Shown: in pieces, positions 25,859-33,686 of the stretch
Layout: every line of letters begins with the position of its first letter
How positions within the stretch are numbered: the stretch's first letter is position 1
Assembly: GCF_009650215.1 (NCBI RefSeq)
Contig: NZ_CP045851.1
Location: 2,383,001-2,447,000 of the forward strand
Reading direction: 5' to 3'
DNA from: Actinomarinicola tropica
GTDB lineage: Bacteria; Actinomycetota; Acidimicrobiia; Acidimicrobiales; SKKL01
Length of the DNA stretch: 64,000 nucleotides
Position numbers and translations under genes: made by a program
Notes under the pieces: generated by a model
Database searches by the model: none
What the model was told of the DNA's origin: nothing
The model's input: only the letters and a program-made list of their open reading frames with translations

Positions 25859-26314
25859 GTGGCCGCGTGGAGGGACGTGGAGGAGGCAGCGCCGGACCTG
25901 GCGGCCCGCGTGCGGGCGCTCTTCGACGCCGGGCGCCACAAGACGATCGCCACGCTGCGCGCCGACGGATCGCCACGCATCTCCGGCATCGAGTGCGAGC
26001 TGTCCGGCGGCGAGCTGCGGTTCGGGTCGATGACCGGCGCCCGCAAGCTCGACGACCTGCGGCGTGATCCCCGGTTCGCGCTGCACGGCCCCACGTACCA
26101 CCCCGAGGAGGGGAAGGAGGCCGAGTGGCCGGGCGAGGCCAAGGTCGCCGGGCGCGCCGTGCCGGCCGGCCCGGTCGAGGACGGTCCGGACGGGGTGATG
26201 TTTCTCGCCGACGTCACCGAGGTGGTCGTGACGTCGCTCGACGCGACGGCCACGAAGCTCGTCGTCGAGTCGTGGACCCCGACCCGCGGTCTGCGCCGGG
26301 TCGAGCGCGCCTGA
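25859..26314 (+). CDS. Pyridoxamine 5'-phosphate-oxidase-family flavin-binding protein
   Basis: 151 residues with the split-barrel flavin fold: HKTIATLRADGSPRISGIEC, ELRFGSMTGARKLDDLRRDP, and RFALHGPTYHPEEG, typical of PNPOx-like proteins including F420-binding FDORs. F420-type binding residues (a basic pocket) are plausible but not provable here. Actinobacterial members reduce small unsaturated substrates. Start GTG at 25859, with TACGCT 6 nt upstream. Convergent with the P450 gene, 12 nt apart. Confidence 0.82.
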   Translation: MAAWRDVEEAAPDLAARVRALFDAGRHKTIATLRADGSPRISGIECELSGGELRFGSMTGARKLDDLRRDPRFALHGPTYHPEEGKEAEWPGEAKVAGRAVPAGPVEDGPDGVMFLADVTEVVVTSLDATATKLVVESWTPTRGLRRVERA

Positions 26315-26326
26315 CGGGCGACGTCC

Positions 26327-27475
26327 TCAGGACAGCCGGACCGTCAGGCGACTGAAGCCGCTGGCCGGGTACGCGGCCGGCACGGGGTCCTCGTCGCCGA
26401 GCACGACGGAGGTCGTGGCGGCCAGGAGCGCCTCCATGACGACGCGGAGCTCCATCCGCGCGAGCGGTGCACCCGGGCACGCGTGGACTCCCCGGCCGTA
26501 CAGCAGGTTCTGCGCCGGATCGCGGTCGAGTCGCAGCTGATCCGGGTCACCCATCACGTCCTCGTCGCGGTTGGCCGAGGCCCACACGACGACGATCCGC
26601 TCGTCGGGAGGGAGGGTGCGGCCCCCGAGCGTCACCTCCCTCGTGGTGCGCCGTCGGTTGACGAGCAGGGGGGCGTGCATCCGCAGGATCTCGTCGCTCA
26701 TCGCTGCGAGGTCGGCACCGCCCCGTGCGAGCGGCTGGGACTCGGGTCGGGTGGCGAGGTGGTGGACGATGATGCCCACGCTCGCCGCGATCGTGCCGAG
26801 CTCCCCGACCGTCCAGTTGCGGACGATCGACACGATCTCGTCGTCGGTGAGCGGGCGGCCGTCGACGGTCTCGTGCAGCAGGCGCGTGGTGTTGTCGTCG
26901 GGCGCCCCGGCGCCCGCGGCACGACGCGCCTCCAACTGCTCGGTGATGTAGCCGTCGAACTCTGTCGCCACCTGGGACATGGCACGGCGGTCCTGCGCCC
27001 GGATCGCCGCCTGGTTCCTCCGGACCCAGTCCCGCAGCGGCTCCCGCAGCCGATCGGGCCAGCCCATGAAGGCGCACTGCACGTGGTTGGCGAACGGCTC
27101 GGCGAGCGAGGCCATGAGGTCGATGTCGCGGCGACGAGGAAGCGCATCGACGAGCTCGCGGGCGATGCTGCGGATCACGGGTTCGAACGCCGACATGCGC
27201 TCGGGCGTGTAGTACCGATCGACGATCTCCCTGAACGCGGTGTGCTGCGGCGGATCCATGCCGTTCGGCACCGACATCCGATGCGACACGACGTTGCTGA
27301 ACGTCTCGTGGTCGCCGAGGACACGCACGACGTCGGCATGACGGAGCACCGCCCAGGCACCGTCGGGCCCCATGGCGAGAGGCGCCGCGCGCCGGAGCGC
27401 GTCGTAGGTCGCGATCTGGTCGGCGGGGAGCGCCTCCGCCGCGGGGTCGCGCTCGGGGCCGGGGACGTGCGCCAT
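26327..27475 (-). CDS. Cytochrome P450
   Basis: 382 residues. Heme-ligand motif NLLYGRGVHACPGAPLARM near the C-terminus, K-helix EILRMHAPLL (ExxR) and an aromatic meander WASANRDEDVMGDP. The I-helix reads NWTVGELGTIAASVG, where most P450s have A-G-x-(D/E)-T; the acid-alcohol pair that delivers protons to oxygen appears replaced by Leu-Gly. The redox partner is not nearby. ATG at 27475 is chosen because TACGGT lies 6 nt upstream and because it gives a normal N-terminus. The frame stays open upstream through the antisense of the DGPF gene. Divergent from DGPF-ECF42. Confidence 0.92.
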   Translation of the reverse strand: MAHVPGPERDPAAEALPADQIATYDALRRAAPLAMGPDGAWAVLRHADVVRVLGDHETFSNVVSHRMSVPNGMDPPQHTAFREIVDRYYTPERMSAFEPVIRSIARELVDALPRRRDIDLMASLAEPFANHVQCAFMGWPDRLREPLRDWVRRNQAAIRAQDRRAMSQVATEFDGYITEQLEARRAAGAGAPDDNTTRLLHETVDGRPLTDDEIVSIVRNWTVGELGTIAASVGIIVHHLATRPESQPLARGGADLAAMSDEILRMHAPLLVNRRRTTREVTLGGRTLPPDERIVVVWASANRDEDVMGDPDQLRLDRDPAQNLLYGRGVHACPGAPLARMELRVVMEALLAATTSVVLGDEDPVPAAYPASGFSRLTVRLS

Positions 27476-27487
27476 GGGGCGACCGTA
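27476..27487 (-). promoter_or_regulatory. Candidate leaderless -10 of the P450 gene
   Basis: TACGGT (27487-27482, minus strand), then 6 nt, then ATG at 27475. It lies 12 bp from the divergent ECF42-type promoter. Confidence 0.45.
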
Positions 27488-27499
27488 TCGTCGCCATGA

Positions 27500-27526
27500 T
27501 GTCGAGATCCGGAGGTCGGCTCCGTC
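27500..27526 (+). promoter_or_regulatory. ECF42-type promoter of the DGPF-sigma pair
   Basis: TGTCGA (27500-27505), a 17-nt spacer, then CGTC (27523-27526). From memory, ECF42 targets have TGTCGA at -35 and CG(A/T)C at -10, an exact match. The expected start at about 27533 gives a 40-nt leader to the DGPF ATG, which has its own GGAGGAG. Autoregulation by the downstream sigma factor is inferred. Confidence 0.7.
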
Positions 27527-27574
27527 CCTAGGGTGTCGCGGCCGACGGGGCCGCCCACCGAGGAGGAGACCACC

Positions 27575-27982
27575 ATGGCCAAGTACCTGCTGCTCAAGCA
27601 CTACCGGGGAGCACCCGACTCCGTCCAGAACATCCCGATGGACCGCTGGACGCCCGAGGAGGTCGACGCGCACATCCGCTTCATGGGCGACTTCGCCGCC
27701 CGACTCGAGGCGAGCGGCGAGTTCGTCGACGGCCAGGCGCTGGCCCCCGACGGGCTGTGGGTCCGCTACGACGGCGAGGGCAAGCCGCCGATCACCGACG
27801 GGCCGTTCGCCGAGACGAAGGATCTCATCGCCGGCTGGATGGTGATCGACGTCGACAGCCAGGAGCGGGCGATCGAGCTCGCCGGCGAGCTGTCCTCGGC
27901 GCCGGGAGCCGGCGGCGAGCCCATCCACGAGTGGCTCGAGGTCCGCCCGTTCCTCACCGCTCCCCCGACGGTCGTCGACTGA
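27575..27982 (+). CDS. DGPF/YciI-like protein partner of ECF42 sigma
   Basis: 135 residues, dimeric alpha-beta barrel YCII-like fold. Begins KYLLLKHYRG and carries the signature DGPFAETKDLIAGWMVIDV. Proteins with this motif are encoded next to ECF42 sigma factors across Actinobacteria; no enzymatic activity is established for most. GAGGAGGAGACCACC precedes ATG at 27575. The sigma gene starts 2 nt after the stop, so expression is coupled. Several YciI homologues act on small acids or aldehydes, but there is no evidence for that here. Confidence 0.85.
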   Translation: MAKYLLLKHYRGAPDSVQNIPMDRWTPEEVDAHIRFMGDFAARLEASGEFVDGQALAPDGLWVRYDGEGKPPITDGPFAETKDLIAGWMVIDVDSQERAIELAGELSSAPGAGGEPIHEWLEVRPFLTAPPTVVD

Positions 27983-27984
27983 TC

Positions 27985-29154
27985 GTGTCCCGACCCTTCC
28001 CGGACGACGTCGAGCTGCGCCGGCTCGTCCCGGCGGTGATCAGCGTCCTCGTCCGCCGCGGCGTCGACTTCGCGGCGGCCGAGGACGCGGTCCAGGAGGC
28101 GCTCATCCGTGCGCTGTCCGCGTGGGGCTCGGAGCGCCCGTCGGACCCGACGGCCTGGCTGGTGACGGTGGCGTGGCGGGCGCACCTCGACGCCGTGCGG
28201 TCCACGGCGGCCCGGCGGGACCGCGAGGTGAGGGTGGACGCGGAACCGTCGGGGGGAGCGGTGAGCGACGCCGACGACACCCTCGCCCTCCACTTCCTGT
28301 GTGCCCATCCCGACCTCAGCCCGTCGTCGGCGGTGGCGCTCACGCTGCGTGCCGTCGGTGGCCTGACGACCCGCCAGATCGCGGACGCCTACATGGTGCC
28401 GGAAGCGACGATGGCCCAGCGCATCAGCCGCGCCAAGCGGACGATCGCCGCGTCGACCCTCGACCGGCCGGGTGACGTGGGCACGGTGATGCGGGTCCTC
28501 TACCTCATCTTCAACGAGGGCTACTCCGGCGACGTCGACCTCGCGGCCGAGGCGATCCGCCTGACCCGCCAGCTCGCACGCGCGGTGCGCGAACCGGAGG
28601 TCGACGGCCTCCTTGCCCTGATGCTGCTCCACCACGCCCGCCGCGCCAGCCGCACCCGGCCGGACGGGGCGCTCGTTCCCCTGGCCGAGCAGGACCGCAG
28701 CATGTGGGACACCGACCTCATCGCCGAGGGCGTGACCATCCTGCAGGGGGCGCTCGCCCGGGACCGGCTCGGGGAGTTCCAGGCGCAGGCCGCGATCGCC
28801 GCGCTCCACGCCGACGCGCGACGCGTCGAGGAGACCGACTGGCTCCAGATCGTCGAGTGGTACGACGAGCTGCTGCGGTTCGCCGAGACGCCGATCGTCC
28901 GGTTGAACCGCGCAGTCGCGATCGGTGAGGCCGACGGCGCGCCGGCAGGGTTGGCCGCCCTCGCCGAGATCGACGCGAGCGTGCCCCGCCACGACGCCGT
29001 CGCGGCGCACCTTCACGAGGCCAACGGAGACCTCGAGGCGGCCGCCCGCCTCCATGCCGAGGCGGCCCGCCGCGCCCCGAGCCTGGCCGAGAGGGACCAC
29101 CAGCTGCGCCAAGCGGCGCGGGTCAACGGGATGCGGCGAGCACGGGATCGCTGA
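27985..29154 (+). CDS. ECF42-type RNA polymerase sigma factor with C-terminal TPR-like extension
   Basis: 389 residues. Sigma region 2 contains AAAEDAVQEALIRALSAWGS and TAWLVTVAWRAHLDAVR; region 4 contains LTLRAVGGLTTRQIADAYMV and EATMAQRISRAKRTIAA. A C-terminal extension of about 200 residues (VLYLIFNEGYSGD, AAIAALHADAR, LNRAVAIGEADG, HLHEANGD) is helical and TPR-like, the hallmark of ECF42, which lack a classical anti-sigma factor. Immediately downstream of the DGPF gene and behind an ECF42-type promoter. The 3' end overlaps the copper ATPase gene by 32 nt. Confidence 0.9.
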   Translation: MSRPFPDDVELRRLVPAVISVLVRRGVDFAAAEDAVQEALIRALSAWGSERPSDPTAWLVTVAWRAHLDAVRSTAARRDREVRVDAEPSGGAVSDADDTLALHFLCAHPDLSPSSAVALTLRAVGGLTTRQIADAYMVPEATMAQRISRAKRTIAASTLDRPGDVGTVMRVLYLIFNEGYSGDVDLAAEAIRLTRQLARAVREPEVDGLLALMLLHHARRASRTRPDGALVPLAEQDRSMWDTDLIAEGVTILQGALARDRLGEFQAQAAIAALHADARRVEETDWLQIVEWYDELLRFAETPIVRLNRAVAIGEADGAPAGLAALAEIDASVPRHDAVAAHLHEANGDLEAAARLHAEAARRAPSLAERDHQLRQAARVNGMRRARDR

Positions 29155-31190
29155 CCGGCGCCGCCGTGCCCCCACGGGGTCGGAGATCCACCCGTCGCAG
29201 GAGCTGGGCGTTGAGCGCCACGACGATCGTCGAGACGCTCATCAGGATGGCGGCGACCGCCGGAGGCATCGTGACCCCGGCCCACGCCAGTGCACCGGCG
29301 GCGAGCGGGATGGCCACGACGTTGTAGCCGGCGGCCCACCAGAGGTTCTGGAGGCTCTTGCGGTACGCGGCCGCGGAGAGGCGGATCGTGCTCACCACGC
29401 CGCGAGGGTCCGAGCTGGCGAGGATGAGGCCGGCGGACTCGATGGCCACGTCGGTCCCGGCGCCGATGGCGATGCCGACATCGGCACGGGCCAGCGCCGG
29501 CGCGTCGTTCACGCCGTCGCCCACCATGGCGACCGACAAGCCCCGGCCCTGGAGCTCGGCCACCTTGGCGCCCTTCTCCTCGGGGAGCACCTCGGCCATC
29601 ACCTCGTCGACCCCGAGGTCGGTGCCGACGGCGTCGGCGACCTCCCGGGCGTCCCCGGTGATCATGACGACGCGCCGTCCTGCCGTCTGCAGCTCCTCGA
29701 CCGCCTGGCGGGCTTCGCTCCGCACCTCGTCTTCGAGGGCGATGGCACCGACGGCCTCGTCGGCGCGCACCAGGTGGAGGATCGACGCGCCCCTCTCGCG
29801 CCAGGGCGAGGCCCAGTGGGCCAGCTCCGCCGGCTCGGTCACCGACCGCTCGCGGAGCAGAGCGGGTCCGCCGACCGCGAGGGCCTCGCCCTCCACCGTG
29901 GCCTCGACGCCTCGACCGGTGATCGACCGGAAGTCGCCCGCGCGGGGGACCGACCCCCGCTCCTTCGCTGCAGCGACGATGGCGCGTGCGAGCGGGTGCT
30001 CGCTGTCGGACTCGACCGCGCCCGCGAGGCGCAGGACCTCGTCCTCGCTCACCCCGTGGCCGGCGACCCCCACCACGGTGTGGGCACCCTTGGTCAACGT
30101 GCCGGTCTTGTCGAACAAGAACGCGTCGACGGTGCGGCTCCGCTCCAGCGCCAGCCGGTCCTTGACCAGGATGCCGTTGCGAGCCGCCATCGCCGACGAG
30201 ATCGACGTCGTCAGCGGGATGGCGAGGCCGAGCGCGTGCGGGCAGGAGATCACGAGCACGGTCACGACCCTGGTGACCGCCTCGTCGGGGTCGCCGAGCA
30301 GCGTCCACACCACCGCGGTGACGACGGCGGCGCCGGTGGCGACGTAGAAGAGCAGCGCGGCGGCTCGGTCGGCGAGCGCCTGGGCCCGCGACCTCGAGGT
30401 CTGCGCCTCGGCCACGAGCCGCTGGATCCCGGCGAGCGTCGTCTCCTCGCCCACCGCGTCGACCCGCACGCGGAGCGCCGAGTCGGTCGACACGGTGCCG
30501 GCGACCACCCGCTCCCCCTGTGCCTTGGCGACGGGCTTCGACTCACCGGTGATCATCGACTCGTCGAGCTCCGCCGTGCCGTCGACGATCTCGCCGTCGG
30601 CGGGGACACGAGCCCCGGACCGCACGAGCACGACGTCGCCGGGACGCAGGTCGTCGAGCGCCACCACGTGCACCGACCCGTCGTCGTCGACGCGCTCGGC
30701 CTCGTCGGGCAGCAGGGCGGCGAGGGCCGACAGGGCGTTCTGCGCCTGGCCGAGCGCCTTCATCTCCTGCCAGTGGCCGAGCAGCATGATCGTCACCAGC
30801 GCCGCCAGCTCCCACCAGAAGTCGAGGTCGAAGGCGTCGAGCGAGGTCGCCATCGAGGCGACGTAGGCCACGGTGATCGCCATGGCGATGAGCAGCATCA
30901 TCCCCGGCTGGCGCTCGGCGAGCTCGCGGCGTCCGCCCTCCAGGAACGGCCATCCACCCCAGAAGAAGATGACCGACCCCAGCACCGGGCCGACCCACTC
31001 CATGGCCGGCAGGTCGATCTCGTAGCCGAACCAGTCCATGACCATGTGGCTCGTCGCCACGACGGGGCACCGTGAGGACGAGGGACACCCAGAACCGCCG
31101 ACGGAACACCTCGGTGTGGTGGCCGGCGTGGGCGCCCTGCGCGTGCCCGTGCTGGTCCTGGCGCTGCTGGTGAGCGGAGTGCTGGTCCAT
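29123..31190 (-). CDS. copB: CopB-type heavy-metal P1B ATPase, apparently frameshifted near its N-terminus
   Basis: Exports copper (or silver) using ATP. Metal-site motif VISCPHALGLAIPL in TM6 is CPH, as in CopB-type P1B-3 ATPases. Other marks: TGES, DKTGTLTKG, HP in SEHPLARAIV, and GDGVNDAPALARADVG. The His-rich N-terminus MDQHSAHQQRQDQHGHAQG plus FRRRFWVSLVLTVP lies in another frame. At 31064-31067 the plus strand has GGGG; removing one base restores VPVVATSHMVMDWFGYEI and a 688-residue protein of normal length. As read, the intact body starts near 31045 and lacks the first helix. The likely start is ATG at 31190, behind TATGAT. Confidence 0.88.
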
Positions 31191-31202
31191 GGCGCCATCA
31201 TA
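31191..31202 (-). promoter_or_regulatory. Candidate leaderless -10 of copB
   Basis: TATGAT (31202-31197, minus strand), close to the consensus TATAAT, then 6 nt, then ATG at 31190. It overlaps the CsoR-like operator by 3 bp. Confidence 0.55.
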
Positions 31203-31216
31203 CCCCCCCTGGGTAT
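31200..31216. promoter_or_regulatory. CsoR-like copper operator
   Basis: Perfect inverted repeat ATACCC-N5-GGGTAT, which fits the CsoR/RcnR-family operator pattern of G/C tracts flanked by TA/AT. It overlaps the copB -10, so a repressor there would block RNA polymerase; copper would release it. No csoR gene is in the window. It could also serve the divergent gene at 31293. Confidence 0.65.
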
Positions 31217-31292
31217 TCATGACGAGGCCGGTTTGGAGGTCGCGGCGGCACGGTACGGGCGAGGCGGGCCGCACGCAGTGGTGAGGAGGACC

Positions 31293-31808
31293 ATGCCCCC
31301 GGACCCCCACGACCTCGACCTCGACGTCCTGGAGGACATGAGGTTCCAGGAGGGCGACTGGCGCCGTGAGCGCGTCGGTTGGGCCGTCATGGTGCTCATC
31401 GTCATCGGCGCCGTCCTCGGCGCGTTCGGGCACGGACTGCTCGGCTACCGGACCGCGACGAGCGCCGACGGCGGCGTCGCGGTGACCCACGAGGCGGTGG
31501 CGCGCCGGGGTGGGGTCACCGACATCGAGGTGCGGGTGGACCCGGACCTCGCCGGCGACGCGCTGCAGCTCCACCTGTCGACGAGCTACCTGGAGCGCGT
31601 CCAGGTCGAGACCATCACCCCGCAGCCGAGCGACGCCGTCCCGAGCGGCGACGGCATCACCTTCGAGTTCACCACCGACGACGTGGACCCCGGCACCGAC
31701 ATCGTCATCCGCTTCGGCATCCGGCCCGACACGGTCGGCGTGGCTCGGGGCGAGGTCGGGCTGGTCGGAGGCCCGTCGATGGACATCGACCAGGTCCTGC
31801 TGCCCTGA
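31293..31808 (+). CDS. Single-pass membrane protein with extracytoplasmic domain, unknown function
   Basis: 171 residues: acidic cytoplasmic N-terminus (DLDLDVLEDMRFQEGDW), one membrane helix (VGWAVMVLIVIGAVLGAFG), then an exported beta-rich domain (DIEVRVDPDLAGDALQLHLS, ITFEFTTDDVDPGTDIVI). The domain resembles surface Ig-like repeats, but no family is recognised. GAGGAGG before ATG at 31293 is a good Shine-Dalgarno. The DUF421 gene begins 15 nt downstream, and the two are probably co-transcribed. Confidence 0.7.
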   Translation: MPPDPHDLDLDVLEDMRFQEGDWRRERVGWAVMVLIVIGAVLGAFGHGLLGYRTATSADGGVAVTHEAVARRGGVTDIEVRVDPDLAGDALQLHLSTSYLERVQVETITPQPSDAVPSGDGITFEFTTDDVDPGTDIVIRFGIRPDTVGVARGEVGLVGGPSMDIDQVLLP

Positions 31809-31823
31809 GAAACGGAGCCCACC

Positions 31824-32267
31824 ATGGATGCCGTCCTGCGATCGATCGCGATCTACGCGTTCCTGCTCGTGCTCTTCCGCATCGCAGGGAAGCGCACCCT
31901 GGCCGACATCACGCCGTTCGACTTCGTGCTGCTGCTCATCATCGGCGAGGCGACCCAGCAGGGGCTCCTCGGTGACGACTTCTCGGTCACCAACTCGTTC
32001 CTCGTCATCACGACGCTGCTGACCATCGACATCGTGCTCTCGCTCGTGAAGGCGTACGTCCCGTGGCTGGCCAAGGCGACCGAGGGCGTCCCGGTCGTCC
32101 TCGTCGCCGACGGCCAGCCGATCGAGGAGCGCATGAAGAAGGCGAGGGTGGACGAGCAGGACATCCTCGAGGCGGCCCGGCTGACGCAGGGCCTGTCGCA
32201 CATGTCCCAGGTGCGCTACGCCGTGCTCGAGCGCACGGGTTCGATCTCGATCATCCCGGTGTCCTGA
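31824..32267 (+). CDS. DUF421 membrane protein (YetF/YcaP-like)
   Basis: 147 residues with three membrane segments near the N-terminus: AIYAFLLVLFRIAGKR, FDFVLLLIIGEATQQGLL and FLVITTLLTIDIVLSLV; a DUF421-type cytoplasmic C-terminal beta domain follows (GVPVVLVADGQPIEERMKKA, RYAVLERTGSISII). The motif GKRTLADITPFDFVLLLIIGE is typical. Function is poorly known; YetF-like proteins are tied to envelope stress or sporulation in other bacteria. Preceded by a 15-nt gap after the 31293 gene. Confidence 0.85.
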   Translation: MDAVLRSIAIYAFLLVLFRIAGKRTLADITPFDFVLLLIIGEATQQGLLGDDFSVTNSFLVITTLLTIDIVLSLVKAYVPWLAKATEGVPVVLVADGQPIEERMKKARVDEQDILEAARLTQGLSHMSQVRYAVLERTGSISIIPVS

Positions 32268-32277
32268 CGTCCCGCGC

Positions 32278-32706
32278 TCAGCAGGCCGACTCCTCCGTCG
32301 ACCGCTGGCGGAACCACTCGCCGATGCCGGGCATCTGGGGCTCGAAGTCGCCCGGCGCCCCGATGTTGAGCATGCCGGCCCGGGCGTCGGTGCGGTTCTC
32401 GAAGTCGTGCGGCGTGCCGCCGGGGACGAGGACGAACGAGCCGGCGGGCGCGTCGATCCAGCGGTCCCCGACCATCACGCTCATCGTGCCCTCGAGCACG
32501 TAGAAGACGTCGTCCTCGTCGTGGTGGTGGGCGCCGGGTCCGCGGGTGTGCGGGTCGAGCCACCACTCGGAGATCGAGTAGCGGCCCGCCGTCTCGTCGC
32601 CGTCGGCCTTGAAGCTCGCCGAGAGCCGGCCCATGGCGAACTCACGGCCCTCGCCCGGCCCGAGCACGACGGGCACCCGGTTCGTCGCTGCCTCTGTCTC
32701 GGTCAT
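32278..32706 (-). CDS. Cupin-domain protein
   Basis: 142 residues, single cupin barrel. Motif 1 appears as GPGAHHHDEDDVFYVLEG (two His plus Glu) and motif 2 as PAGSFVLVPGGTPHDFEN (His). These residues probably bind a divalent metal; the substrate is unknown. ATG at 32706 is chosen because AGGAGG lies 5 nt upstream; GTG at 32712 would overlap that site. The C-terminus has DFEPQMPGIGEWF. It is convergent with DUF421, only 10 nt away. Confidence 0.87.
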   Translation of the reverse strand: MTETEAATNRVPVVLGPGEGREFAMGRLSASFKADGDETAGRYSISEWWLDPHTRGPGAHHHDEDDVFYVLEGTMSVMVGDRWIDAPAGSFVLVPGGTPHDFENRTDARAGMLNIGAPGDFEPQMPGIGEWFRQRSTEESAC

Positions 32707-32760
32707 GGCCACCTCCTGGTCGGACGCCGGGACGGCACCGTCCCTCGATCATCGTCGCGG

Positions 32761-32784
32761 CTCCGCCTGCTCCGACGGGCGGAG
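32761..32784 (-). terminator. Possible terminator after tRNA-Arg
   Basis: CTCCGCC (32761-32767) pairs with GGCGGAG (32778-32784) across a 10-nt loop, about 30 nt past the tRNA 3' end. No T-run. Confidence 0.35.
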
Positions 32785-32813
32785 GTGCGGCGGAAGCATC
32801 GACGACGCCATCG

Positions 32814-32887
32814 CGCCCCCGGTTGGATTCGAACCAACGACCGTCGGATTAGAAGTCCGGTGCTCTATCCAGCTGAGCTACGGGGGC
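32814..32887 (-). tRNA. tRNA-Arg (TCT)
   Basis: Acceptor GCCCCCG pairs with CGGGGGC, the anticodon loop CTTCTAA gives TCT, the T-loop is TTCGAAT. CCA is not encoded. It lies between the cupin gene and tRNA-His, on the opposite strand to tRNA-His. Confidence 0.96.
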
Positions 32888-32963
32888 AGATCGCCCATCG
32901 TGCCACGCCGCCGAACCGGATTCGGAGGTCGGTCGGGCAGCGCCTATGCTGGCTCGCTGCACG

Positions 32964-33040
32964 GTGGCCGTAGCTCAGTCGGTTAGAGCGCCAGGTTGTG
33001 GCCCTGGAGGTCGGGGGTTCGATTCCCCTCGGTCACCCCA
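32964..33040 (+). tRNA. tRNA-His (GTG)
   Basis: Acceptor GTGGCCG pairs with CGGTCAC; the extra G-1 (32964) faces C73, the tRNA-His hallmark. Anticodon loop TTGTGGC gives GTG. CCA is encoded. TATGCT at 32945-32950 is a likely -10. Confidence 0.96.
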
Positions 33041-33049
33041 TCGGGACGA

Positions 33050-33087
33050 GGCCCGGACGACCGACCCTCCGGGTCGGGGTCCGGGCC
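33050..33087 (+). terminator. Strong hairpin terminator after tRNA-His
   Basis: GGCCCGGAC pairs with GTCCGGGCC and inner CCGACCC with GGGTCGG around TCC. It ends 11 nt before the convergent VOC gene stop and may serve both directions. Confidence 0.65.
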
Positions 33088-33098
33088 CGTCCGCGTCG

Positions 33099-33620
33099 TC
33101 AGCCCGCCGAGGCGCCCTGCTGCTCGGCCGCCCACTGGGCGACGCGAGCGGCGCTCTCCTCCTCCGAGAGGTCCTCGACTCGGCTCATGATCGACCACCG
33201 CACCCCGAATGGGTCGCGGATCGACGCGAACCGGTCGCCGGACACGAACGTGGTGGCCGCTTCCCGCACCGTCGACCCGGCCGCGACGGCGCGCTCGAGC
33301 GTGCCGTCGACGTCAGCGCAGTAGAGACCCATCGAGTAGCAGTCGTCGTCGCCGGCCGGCGCGGCGACGAGCCCGTAGTCGGGGTTCGGCTCGCCGACCT
33401 GGAGCTTGCCGTTCCCGAAGTCGAGCTCGGCGTGCACGACGATGCCGCCCATCTCGGTGACGTCGACGACGCGGGCGCCGAAGACGTCGCGGTAGAAGTC
33501 GATGGCACCGGCCGCGCCGGGCACCGCGAGGAACGGCGTGAGGTTCGTCGACCCGTGGGGGACGCCGTCGGTGGTGTGCTGTCCTGTGACCCCTCGCCGG
33601 GGTGCGTTCTGATCGTCCAT
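33099..33620 (-). CDS. VOC/PhnB-like glyoxalase-fold protein
   Basis: 173 residues. Typical PhnB-like strands: LTPFLAVPGAAGAIDFYRDVFGARVV, followed by GGIVVHAELDFGNGKLQVGE, GLYCADVDGTLERAVAAGS, and the C-terminal GDRFASIRDPFGVRWSIMSR (the conserved RDPFG motif). Divalent-metal ligands are not obvious. The divergent AraC-type regulator at 33687 is probably functionally linked, a common pairing. ATG at 33620 has TACGGT 6 nt upstream (leaderless pattern). Confidence 0.85.
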   Translation of the reverse strand: MDDQNAPRRGVTGQHTTDGVPHGSTNLTPFLAVPGAAGAIDFYRDVFGARVVDVTEMGGIVVHAELDFGNGKLQVGEPNPDYGLVAAPAGDDDCYSMGLYCADVDGTLERAVAAGSTVREAATTFVSGDRFASIRDPFGVRWSIMSRVEDLSEEESAARVAQWAAEQQGASAG

Positions 33621-33632
33621 GATCCGACCGTA
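33621..33632 (-). promoter_or_regulatory. Candidate leaderless -10 of the VOC gene
   Basis: TACGGT (33632-33627, minus strand), then 6 nt, then ATG at 33620. Confidence 0.45.
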
Positions 33633-33686
33633 CGGACGTGTCCTGCGCCCGGCTTGAAGATCTGCGACGAGCTCGAGGCCTGATCG

